64,000 nt of DNA from Phaeobacter sp. 22II1-1F12B. Lineage in GTDB: Bacteria > Pseudomonadota > Alphaproteobacteria > Rhodobacterales > Rhodobacteraceae. Below, piece after piece: positions 25,453 to 32,782 of this stretch; the stretch's first letter is position 1, and the number at the start of each line of letters is the position of its first letter. The stretch is from the NCBI RefSeq assembly GCF_002210165.1, contig NZ_AQQP01000001.1, forward strand, positions 62,001 through 126,000, in the 5' to 3' direction. A model generated the notes under the pieces. It was given only the letters and a program-made list of their open reading frames with translations, was not told the DNA's origin and did not search any database. The position numbers and the translations under genes were made by a program.

Positions 25453-26928
25453 TCAGACGCTCATGCAGATGTATTTCATTTCGAGGTAATCCTCGATGCC
25501 GTGGTGGCTGCCTTCGCGGCCAAGACCCGATTGCTTTACCCCGCCAAACGGAGCGACCTCGGTCGAGATGATGCCGGTATTCACGCCGACGATACCATAT
25601 TCCAGAGCTTCGGCCACTTTGTAGACCCGGCTCAGATCCTTGGCGTAGAAATAGCTCGCCAGACCAAAGATGGTGTCATTGGCCATCTCGATCACGTCAT
25701 CCACATCGTCGAACTTGAAGAGCGGCGCGAGCGGGCCAAAGGTTTCCTCGGTCGCGACTTTCATCTCCTGCGTGACACCGGTGACGATGGTCGGCGCAAG
25801 GAAATTGCCGTCCATGTTCTTTTCTTCGCTGCCGAGCAGGATCTGCGCGCCTTTGGCCAGCGCGTCCTTGATGTGCTCCTGCACTTTTTCACCGGCGGCG
25901 GGGGTGATCAGCGGACCAAGGTCGGTACCGGCCTCAAGACCGTCGCCCACCTTCATCTGGCTGACACGCTCTTTCAGCTTGGCGGCAAAGGCATCATAGA
26001 CGCCCGATTGCACATAGATCCGGTTGGCGCAGACACAGGTCTGGCCGTTGTTGCGGAACTTGCACATGATCGCGCCTTCGACCGCCGCATCCAGATCGGC
26101 ATCGTCGAACACGATAAAGGGCGCGTTGCCGCCCAGTTCCATCGAGCATTTCATCACGTTGTCCGCAGCCTGCTTCAGCAGTATACGGCCCACCTCGGTC
26201 GAGCCGGTAAAGGTCAGCTTGCGCACCTTGCCGTTCTCGCAGAATTCCTTGCCAACGGCCGACGAAGACGACGACGGCACCACGTTGAACACGCCTGCCG
26301 GGATACCGGCCCGTTCGGCCAGCACCCCCATGACCAGCGCGCTGAGCGGGGTTTCTGCCGCCGGGCGGGCCACAAAGGAACAGCCCGCCGCCAGTGCCGG
26401 GGCGGCCTTGCGGGTGATCATCGCATTGGGAAAGTTCCAGGGCGTGATCGAAGCGGCAACACCAATGGGCTGCTTGATCACGGTGATGCGCTTGTCGCGC
26501 TGGTGGCCAGGAATGGTTTCGCCGTAAACCCGCTTGGCCTCTTCACCGAAGAATTCGATGAAGGACGCGCCATAGGCGATTTCACCCTTGGCCTCGGCCA
26601 AGGGCTTGCCTTGCTCGGCGGTCAGGATGGTGCCCAGATCGTCCTGGTTTTCCATCATCAGGTCGAACCATTTGCGCAGGATACCCGCGCGTTCCTTGCC
26701 GGTCATCGCAGCCCATTCCTTTTGCGCAGCATAGGCGGTGTCGATGGCCTCGGCGACCTGCTCACGGCTCAGGTCGGCGACCTGCGCAATGACATCCCCG
26801 CGCGCCGGATTGTACACGTCGAACGTGCCATCGGCGCCATCGATCCACTTGCCGCCGACATAAGCCTTGGTCACCAGCAGGTCGGGGTCTTTCAAGAGGG
26901 ATTTGAGATCAGTGGTCGTGTCGAGCAT
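25453..26928 (-). CDS. gabD: NAD(P)-dependent succinate-semialdehyde dehydrogenase
   Basis: 491 residues of the aldehyde dehydrogenase superfamily, closest in feel to GabD. It contains ITPWNFPNAMITRKAAPALA, FTGSTEVGRILLKQAA, the general-base Glu in MELGGNAPFIV, the nucleophile in NNGQTCVCANR, and VNTGIISTEVAPFGGVKQSG near the end. The cofactor Lys of the usual KPA motif is Arg here (FVARPAAETP), a substitution at the adenosine-ribose/phosphate contact. I choose the ATG at 26928: a GGAGG ribosome site sits within the four extra codons of the 26940 start. GABA- or polyamine-derived semialdehyde is the likely substrate. Confidence 0.92.
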   Translation of the reverse strand: MLDTTTDLKSLLKDPDLLVTKAYVGGKWIDGADGTFDVYNPARGDVIAQVADLSREQVAEAIDTAYAAQKEWAAMTGKERAGILRKWFDLMMENQDDLGTILTAEQGKPLAEAKGEIAYGASFIEFFGEEAKRVYGETIPGHQRDKRITVIKQPIGVAASITPWNFPNAMITRKAAPALAAGCSFVARPAAETPLSALVMGVLAERAGIPAGVFNVVPSSSSSAVGKEFCENGKVRKLTFTGSTEVGRILLKQAADNVMKCSMELGGNAPFIVFDDADLDAAVEGAIMCKFRNNGQTCVCANRIYVQSGVYDAFAAKLKERVSQMKVGDGLEAGTDLGPLITPAAGEKVQEHIKDALAKGAQILLGSEEKNMDGNFLAPTIVTGVTQEMKVATEETFGPLAPLFKFDDVDDVIEMANDTIFGLASYFYAKDLSRVYKVAEALEYGIVGVNTGIISTEVAPFGGVKQSGLGREGSHHGIEDYLEMKYICMSV

Positions 26929-27013
26929 GAGAGCCTCCATCAGACAATAATTACTCGCGAAGCTGAAGCATCTGCGGCATGAATTGTCCAGACGAACAGC
27001 AAAGGAAGTAGAG

Positions 27014-27808
27014 ATGGAGCTGGACGACGCCTATGCAAATGGCGCTCATATCGCGGGGGCGGAAACCTATCCGCCGCGCTGGAACGAGGCCGCGCAAGCG
27101 TTTCGCGACAATATGGAGGTCGAGGGCCGCGCGCGGCTGGGTCAGCCCTACGGCCCGGGCGACCGGCACTGGTTCGATCTGTTTCTGCCAGAGGGCACGC
27201 CGAAGGGTATCGTGATCTTTGTCCACGGCGGGTACTGGCTGAATTTTGACGCCTCCACCTGGTCGCATCTGGCGGCCGGTCCGCTGGCCAAGGGATGGGC
27301 TGTCGTCCTGCCCTCATACGATCTGTGCCCGTCGGTCCGGATTTCAGACATTACGCTTCAGATCGCCCAAGCCGTTCGGAAAATTGCACAAACGGTTGCT
27401 GGTCCGATTGCGCTGACGGGACATTCCGCAGGCGGACACCTTGTCGCCCGGATGCTGGCTCCAGAGATGCTGACACCGGATGTTGCCGAGCGCATCGCCC
27501 ATGTGGTGCCGATTTCGCCGCTGGCGGATCTAAGGCCGCTGCTCAGGACGTCGAAGAATGAAAATCTGCGGCTGGATGAGGCCGAGGCCTGGGCCGAAAG
27601 CCCGGTTGCACAGCCCGTGCCGGAGGTGCCTGTGACCGTCTGGGTCGGGGCGGAGGAACGGCCCGCCTTTCTCGATCAGGCCCGCTGGCTTGCCGAGGCG
27701 TGGAGCAGCGATAACGTCATCGTGCCGGGCAAACATCATTTTGACGTGATCGACGCGCTCGCCGATCCGCAGGATACGCTGGTCACGACGCTGACGACAC
27801 CGACCTGA
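27014..27808 (+). CDS. Alpha/beta hydrolase (kynurenine formamidase-like)
   Basis: 264 residues. VIFVHGGYWLNFDASTWSHL has the HGGYW oxyanion-hole motif, the nucleophile elbow is LTGHSAGGHLVARM, and the acid/His region is near GKHHFDVIDALADP. HGGYW plus GHSAGG is characteristic of the esterase/arylformamidase-like branch (BD-FAE), so a kynurenine-formamidase-type amide or ester substrate is plausible. The ATG at 27014 has AAAGGAAG upstream; a TTG at 26984 is less likely. It diverges from gabD and is followed by the creatinase on the same strand. Confidence 0.87.
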   Translation: MELDDAYANGAHIAGAETYPPRWNEAAQAFRDNMEVEGRARLGQPYGPGDRHWFDLFLPEGTPKGIVIFVHGGYWLNFDASTWSHLAAGPLAKGWAVVLPSYDLCPSVRISDITLQIAQAVRKIAQTVAGPIALTGHSAGGHLVARMLAPEMLTPDVAERIAHVVPISPLADLRPLLRTSKNENLRLDEAEAWAESPVAQPVPEVPVTVWVGAEERPAFLDQARWLAEAWSSDNVIVPGKHHFDVIDALADPQDTLVTTLTTPT

Positions 27809-27990
27809 TCCCGTGCAAAGTACCGGCAGAACGATTTGAAAATGCGGCGTGCCCGGCATCCGGGCTTGCCTGCCAGGGTCGCGCGTGGCTATAGCTTGAC
27901 CGGGCAAGGCGATGGCGTCGCCACATCGAAACGATGGGCCCGGTTTTCCTTGTCCTGCACGCCGGGACCTTTCTGAAAAGGAGGGTCGCT

Positions 27991-29199
27991 GTGACCACAC
28001 GTCCGGAATTTCACCGCTTTCACAATGGCGAAAAGGCTGCGCTGCCGTTTGCCGTCGAAGAATACGAAGACCGTCTAGAAGAGCTGCGCGAGCGCATGGA
28101 AAGCGCCGGGGCCACGGTCGCGGTTTTGACCTCGATGCATAACATCGCCTATTACTCGGGGTTTCTCTATTGTTCCTTCGGGCGGCCCTATGGGCTGGTC
28201 GTGACCGAGACCGACTGTGTCACGATCAGCGCCGGTATCGACGCGGGCCAGCCATGGCGGCGGTCCTTCTGCGATAACATCACCTATACGGACTGGACCC
28301 GCGACAATTTCTGGCGCGCGGTGCTGTCGGTCGCCGGGACCGGTGCGATCGTGGGGTACGAGGGCGATCACCTGACGCTGATGCAGCGCGACAAGCTCGA
28401 GGATTTCCTGCAGCCGCTGACCATGCTTGACCTCAGTTATTCGACGATGAACCAGCGGATGTACAAGTCTCCGGCCGAGATCGAACTGATCCGCGCCGGG
28501 GCGGCAGTGGCCGATGTGGGCGGTTATGCCATTCGCGATGCGATCCGCGAAGGCGTGCGCGAGATCGACGTGGCGATGGCCGGGCGGGACGCGATGGAGC
28601 TTGAGATCGCAAGCCGGTTTCCCGACGCGGAATATCGCGATACATGGGTCTGGTTCCAGTCGGGGCTGAACACGGACGGCGCCCATAACCCGGTGACCGG
28701 GCGGGTCTTGCAGCGGGGCGATATCCTTTCGCTGAACACTTTCCCGATGATCTCGGGCTATTATACGGCGCTGGAGCGGACCCTGTTTTTGGGTGAGGTA
28801 GACGCGGCCTCGCTGAAGATCTGGGAGGCCAACGTGGCGGCCCATGAATACGGGATGAGCCTTTTGAAGCCGGGCGAAAGCTGCGCCTCGATCACCGGGC
28901 AGATCAACGCCTTTCTCGCCGAGCGCGACCTGCTGCAATACCGGACCTTTGGCTATGGCCATTCCTTTGGCGTGCTGAGCCATTTCTATGGACGCGAGGC
29001 GGGTCTGGAGTTGCGCGAGGATATAGACACGGTGCTGGAGCCCGGCATGGTGATTTCGATGGAGCCAATGCTGACCATCCCCGAGGGTCTGCCCGGCGCG
29101 GGCGGGTATCGCGAGCATGATATTCTCGTCATCACCGAAGACGGGAACGAGAACATCACCGGCTTTCCCTACGGACCAGAGTCAAACGTGGTGGGGTGA
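27991..29199 (+). CDS. Creatinase (creatine amidinohydrolase)
   Basis: 402 residues in the pita-bread M24 fold, hydrolysing creatine to sarcosine and urea. Recalled Pseudomonas creatinase motifs are all present: YYSGFLYCSFGRPYGLVV, NTDGAHNPVTG with His at residue 232 and LER with Glu at 262 (the same numbering as the crystallised enzyme), then FGYGHSFGVLSHFYGREAGL and LREDIDTVLEPGM. The GTG start at 27991 with AAAAGGAGG upstream gives the canonical length. No creatininase or sarcosine oxidase gene is adjacent, so creatine use would depend on genes elsewhere. Confidence 0.93.
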   Translation: MTTRPEFHRFHNGEKAALPFAVEEYEDRLEELRERMESAGATVAVLTSMHNIAYYSGFLYCSFGRPYGLVVTETDCVTISAGIDAGQPWRRSFCDNITYTDWTRDNFWRAVLSVAGTGAIVGYEGDHLTLMQRDKLEDFLQPLTMLDLSYSTMNQRMYKSPAEIELIRAGAAVADVGGYAIRDAIREGVREIDVAMAGRDAMELEIASRFPDAEYRDTWVWFQSGLNTDGAHNPVTGRVLQRGDILSLNTFPMISGYYTALERTLFLGEVDAASLKIWEANVAAHEYGMSLLKPGESCASITGQINAFLAERDLLQYRTFGYGHSFGVLSHFYGREAGLELREDIDTVLEPGMVISMEPMLTIPEGLPGAGGYREHDILVITEDGNENITGFPYGPESNVVG

Positions 29200-29204
29200 T
29201 CAAA

Positions 29205-29257
29205 ATGGCCGCTCTGCGGCCATGCCTCCGGCGGCCGTATTTGAACCGAGAAGAAGC
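29205..29257 (+). repeat. Dispersed intergenic repeat, type 2, copy F
   Basis: ATGGCCGC TCT GCGGCCAT hairpin, then CCTCCGGCGG, GTATTTGAACCGAGAAGAAG. It closely matches the element at 32736-32771. It lies just after the creatinase stop. Confidence 0.7.
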
Positions 29258-29288
29258 GGGGAAGTGGTAAAATCAGGGGGTGATATCC

Positions 29289-29316
29289 GTACACTTGCCG
29301 TACACCCCCTGTACAC
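29289..29316. repeat. Three GTACAC hexamers at exact 11-bp spacing
   Basis: GTACAC begins at 29289, 29300 and 29311, so the copies sit on one face of the helix. They lie in the non-coding gap between the creatinase and ohr ends. Possible binding sites for a protein; none is identified. Confidence 0.6.
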
Positions 29317-29371
29317 CGCCGCGTTGCAGCATCGCGGGTGGCGCAGGTCGTCACGCCACCCCTGACCGGTT

Positions 29372-29800
29372 TCAGGCGAGGACCGGCCTGATGTCGAGAT
29401 TGTTGCGGGTCGCGTTGGAATAAGGGCAGACCGCGTGGGCGGTGTCGACCAGATCCTGCGCGACATCCGCTTCCAGACCCGGGAGGGAGACGCGGATCGA
29501 GACATCCAGTCCGAAGCCACCGGAGCCGTTCGGGCCGATGCCGACCTCGGTGTTTACGGTGGCTTCATCCGGAACCTTGACCTTCTTGGCGCTGGCGACG
29601 TGGCGCAGGGCGCTCAGGAAGCAGGCCGCGTAACCCATCGCGAACATTTTCTCGGGATTGAGTGCGTCGCCGCCGGCCCCGCCGAGTTCCTTTGGCGTCG
29701 CGAGATCGGCACCGAAAGACGAGTCGTCGAGCGCGACCTTCCCATTGCGGCCATCACCGGAAGCGGTTGCGGCGGTATTGTAGAGAATCTTGTCAGGCAT
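29372..29800 (-). CDS. ohr: Organic hydroperoxide resistance protein Ohr
   Basis: 142 residues of the Ohr/OsmC family. It starts ILYNTAATASGDGRNGKVAL, has the first redox cysteine in GYAACFLSAL near residue 60 and the second in AVCPYSNATRNNLDI near residue 124. Ohr reduces organic hydroperoxides with a dihydrolipoamide-linked thiol cycle in the cytoplasm. It is divergent from ohrR, with an 18-bp palindrome between them, the classic autoregulated pair. Confidence 0.95.
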   Translation of the reverse strand: MPDKILYNTAATASGDGRNGKVALDDSSFGADLATPKELGGAGGDALNPEKMFAMGYAACFLSALRHVASAKKVKVPDEATVNTEVGIGPNGSGGFGLDVSIRVSLPGLEADVAQDLVDTAHAVCPYSNATRNNLDIRPVLA

Positions 29801-29827
29801 GAGTGATTCCTTCCTTTAATTACATAA

Positions 29828-29845
29828 TATATCGTGCACGATATA
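29828..29845. promoter_or_regulatory. Candidate OhrR operator
   Basis: TATATCGTGCACGATATA, a perfect 18-bp palindrome, lies 28 bases before the ohr start and 58 bases before the ohrR start, so one site could control both divergent genes. Confidence 0.65.
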
Positions 29846-29903
29846 ATCAGTAAGCTATAAAGTCAAACTTGCGTGCAACCCTGGCCTCGGATAGGTTTGC
29901 GGG

Positions 29904-30356
29904 ATGGATGACAAGACGATGCAGCCACTTCTTCAGCACATGCTCTGCCTGGATCTTTATGCGGCGAACCAGGCCGTGCACCGGGTGTACAAGCCGCTGC
30001 TGGCGCCCCTTGGACTTACCTATCTGCAGTACCTCGTGATGGTGGGGTTGTGGGAACGGGACCCGCTGAGCGTGAGCGAGATCGGGACGCGGCTGGGGCT
30101 GGAGAGCAATACGCTGACGCCGATGCTGAAGCGGATGGAAGCTGCCGGGCTGATCACACGGCGGCGCGATCCAGGCGATGAGCGGCGGGTGAATATTTCG
30201 CTGACGGCGGAAGGCGACAAGATGCGCGCCGCCGCAGGAGAAATCCAGCGCTGCCTGATGGAGGCCACCGGGCGCAGCGAGGCGGAACTGCTGCGCTTTC
30301 AGGAGGATCTGCGCGGGCTGATCGGCAATGTGAAACGGGCGGCCGAAGACGGTTAA
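29904..30356 (+). CDS. ohrR: Organic hydroperoxide sensor, MarR family (OhrR)
   Basis: 150 residues. The N-terminal LCLDLYAANQAVHRVYKPLL contains the reactive cysteine of OhrR in the LCxxLY context. A winged helix follows, with VSEIGTRLGLESNTLTPMLK and the wing TRRRDPGDERRVNISLT. Oxidation of the cysteine by organic peroxides releases the DNA and derepresses ohr. The divergent placement to ohr and the intervening palindrome support the assignment. Confidence 0.93.
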   Translation: MDDKTMQPLLQHMLCLDLYAANQAVHRVYKPLLAPLGLTYLQYLVMVGLWERDPLSVSEIGTRLGLESNTLTPMLKRMEAAGLITRRRDPGDERRVNISLTAEGDKMRAAAGEIQRCLMEATGRSEAELLRFQEDLRGLIGNVKRAAEDG

Positions 30357-30472
30357 GGCTTTGCTTGACCCGCCGGATTTGCAACTGTTGACGGGAATTC
30401 GATGCGCGGGGATGTAAATTCCCGTAACATTACCTAGATACATTGAAACCATTCATTCAGCAGGAGCTTTCG

Positions 30473-31549
30473 ATGGCCGATTTTGACGCGCTGGTACGCG
30501 AATCCCAGGAGAAGGTGGCGAAGAGCCAGGCCGAGATCCAGGCGGTGACCGGACGGATCGAGGCAGCCCGCGCCAGGATCGAGGCGGGAGAGGCCACCGA
30601 GATCGACATCGAGAATGCGACGCTGGAGGATGTGCACGCCCACACCGAGGTGATGAACGCCAATATTGCCGAGCTGATCATGGGGCTGGACGATGTGACC
30701 TCGGGGTTTTCGCGCGATTTCGACGAGATGCGCAACAAGACCGGCTGGGAGAGCTTTGTCGGGATCTTTTCGCGCGGGAAATCGGATTCGATGCGGCAGG
30801 AAAGGGTGCGCGCCGCCAATATCGACGACAAGCTGCAGGATCTGATTTCCAAATCAGACACCATCGTGAAGCTGCTCCAGAACCAGCTTTCGCTGCTCGA
30901 AGAACAGAAGACCAAGGTCGAAGGCAACCTGACCCAGACGCTGGATGACCGGGAATTCACGGTACAGGAGCTTGAGACCGTGCGGGCCGATATCATTGCG
31001 ATGGACCCGAAGATCATCGCGCTGGAGAACAAGATCAGCGTGGAGCAGGATGCCGCCGCACGCACCAAGCTGGAAACCGAGCTGGCCGATCTGAACAAGC
31101 AGTATAACGCGATGGTGCAAGAGGAACAGGTCAAGCTGGCGCGGTCGCAGACGCTGGAGCGCTATATCGAGAAGGGCAAGACCTGGGTCGACTCGCTTCA
31201 GAACCAGGCGGCGACCCAGATGGTGCTGATCAACAAGCTGGAAACCGACACGCAACAACGCGTGGTGCTTTACGATGCCCTGTCGAAATCGCTGAAGACG
31301 GCGCAGCAGCAGGACGTGGCGCACCGGATCAATGAGATCGGGGTAAAAACCGATCAGGAAGCGCAGACCGCCATGGCGTCCATCGGGACGGCGACGAACC
31401 AGAAGATGGCCGATATGCTGGAAGCGCACGAGGACCACATGGTCTTTGCGCGCAAGGTGCAGGAGGCCAAGGCCCGCGCCGATGAACGCTTTGCCCGTCG
31501 GTTCCAGAAGATCGTCGACAAGCATGACAAGAACCTCTACGGCGGCTGA
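30473..31549 (+). CDS. Coiled-coil protein of unknown function (TelA-like appearance)
   Basis: 358 residues, nearly all helical and charged, with extended coiled coils (about residues 5-50, 105-250 and 270-350) and no membrane span or signal peptide. A short region with FGRDF-like, non-coil sequence (GWESFVGIFSRG, about residues 90-105) interrupts the coil. It faintly resembles toxic-anion resistance TelA/KlaA or PspA-type proteins in layout, but I cannot support membership. The ATG at 30473 has AGGAG upstream; the earlier ATG adds ten residues. First gene of a co-directional cluster with a AAA+ ATPase, DUF6638-like and DUF1523 genes. Confidence 0.8.
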   Translation: MADFDALVRESQEKVAKSQAEIQAVTGRIEAARARIEAGEATEIDIENATLEDVHAHTEVMNANIAELIMGLDDVTSGFSRDFDEMRNKTGWESFVGIFSRGKSDSMRQERVRAANIDDKLQDLISKSDTIVKLLQNQLSLLEEQKTKVEGNLTQTLDDREFTVQELETVRADIIAMDPKIIALENKISVEQDAAARTKLETELADLNKQYNAMVQEEQVKLARSQTLERYIEKGKTWVDSLQNQAATQMVLINKLETDTQQRVVLYDALSKSLKTAQQQDVAHRINEIGVKTDQEAQTAMASIGTATNQKMADMLEAHEDHMVFARKVQEAKARADERFARRFQKIVDKHDKNLYGG

Positions 31550-31581
31550 TCGATGCAGGTCGGGCTGACAGGGCGGCGGGC

Positions 31582-32709
31582 ATGAGCATGGCTGAGACCA
31601 CGGCTGAGCGGTTCGGCATTACTGACGGTTTCGCCTCGCGCCGCTATTTCCGGAAATTCGCCGAGATCACCGCGCATCTTGGGCGGGTCGCCGGGGTGAT
31701 GGCCGCCGAGGGCGAGCTGAGCCGGGAAGAGGTGAAAGTGCTGACCGGCTATGTCACGGCGCTGACCTATACCTTTCGGGCGCTGTCGATGAAGTACCTG
31801 ATGGTCGGGCGCGATACGGGGCGGTTCTTTGGCTCGCTGACCATCGACACGACCGACAGCGGCTTTCCGGTGGCGACCGAGCTGATGACCATGGCAAACG
31901 ATGCCCAGCAGGCGCAGGTGCATCTGGCGAACATGCCCTCGGAGGAGGAGCTCAAGGACCAGATGCTGCGCGAGATCATCGGCGAGCGTTCGGTGCCGAC
32001 GAAGCTGCAATTCGCACTGTCGCAGCGGAATTACTACGAGGAACTGCTGCGCGGTCACCTGTTCTGGCTGCGCAACGACCCGGAAAGCATCTGGCTGCGC
32101 AATCTGAGCGAGACGCGGCGACGGTTCCTGCTGCACTGGGCGGTTTATGACAGCGAGACCAACCTGCCGGTGGTCTACCTGATGGAGGTGGAGGATACCG
32201 GGAGGGTGGCGCTGCCGAAGGACCAGTATCGCTGGCCCGAGGTACAGGCGCATCTGATGGCGCAATCTCTGGGCGGGTTGAAATTGCTGACCATTGCCAA
32301 GGGGTTCGACACGGATTTCGACGATCTGCACCCCAAACGGCTGAAGCGGTTCCACATCGGGCCGATGTATTCCCATGCCTATACCCATCAGCACGGGCCG
32401 CTGCGGCAGGTTCTGGCGGATGCGGAGGCGCCTGAGGGTCAGGACTGGGCGCTGGTCTGGAGCCGCGAAGATCTGGAGAGCGAGCGGGTGATCGAGGAAC
32501 GGGCCGGGTGGTTTTCAACCGTGGAGCGGGAGGTGTTCGCGCTGGACCCTTTCGCGGGGCGTGGGGCAGAGACCGGGACCACCGAAAGCGAGCGGTCGAT
32601 CATATTGCCGCAACGGCCGTTCCAAGTGCTGAGCGAGCAGGCGCCGCCGGGGTTCGACGGGGTGCGGAAATACGTGGTGGGCGCGGGAGGCCGGGTGCTT
32701 CGGTACTGA
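31582..32709 (+). CDS. Conserved-looking cytoplasmic protein of unknown function
   Basis: 375 residues, no signal peptide or membrane helix. The N-terminal third is helical (FRKFAEITAHLGRVAGVMAA), the middle has LRGHLFWLRNDPESIWLRNL and WAVYDSETNLPVVYLMEVED, a probable alpha/beta core, and the end is basic. I recognise no family. It begins 32 bases after the coiled-coil gene and precedes the AAA+ ATPase gene by a 73-base gap that holds a dispersed repeat. Probably a partner in the same complex (inference from synteny here only). Confidence 0.78.
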   Translation: MSMAETTAERFGITDGFASRRYFRKFAEITAHLGRVAGVMAAEGELSREEVKVLTGYVTALTYTFRALSMKYLMVGRDTGRFFGSLTIDTTDSGFPVATELMTMANDAQQAQVHLANMPSEEELKDQMLREIIGERSVPTKLQFALSQRNYYEELLRGHLFWLRNDPESIWLRNLSETRRRFLLHWAVYDSETNLPVVYLMEVEDTGRVALPKDQYRWPEVQAHLMAQSLGGLKLLTIAKGFDTDFDDLHPKRLKRFHIGPMYSHAYTHQHGPLRQVLADAEAPEGQDWALVWSREDLESERVIEERAGWFSTVEREVFALDPFAGRGAETGTTESERSIILPQRPFQVLSEQAPPGFDGVRKYVVGAGGRVLRY

Positions 32710-32735
32710 GGGTTGCGCCTGCGGAAGGGACGGGA

Positions 32736-32771
32736 CCGCCTCCGGCGGCCGTATTTGAAACGAGAAGAAGC
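32736..32771 (+). repeat. Dispersed intergenic repeat, type 2, copy E
   Basis: CCGCC TCC GGCGG hairpin, then CCGTATTTGAAACGAGAAGA and AGC. It lies between the second and third genes of the AAA+ cluster and matches the copy at 29205-29257. Confidence 0.7.
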
Positions 32772-32782
32772 AGGGGGTGGGC

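Noticed and set aside
25402-26982. 526-residue open frame on the plus strand over gabD
   Set aside because: Antisense shadow of a well-recognised aldehyde dehydrogenase.
29404-29800. Reading the Ohr protein as OsmC
   Set aside because: The VCPYSNATRNNLDI ending and the divergent OhrR favour Ohr.
30473-31549. Assigning the coiled-coil protein to TelA (toxic anion resistance)
   Set aside because: Only overall helical layout agrees; no TelA-specific sequence could be supported.
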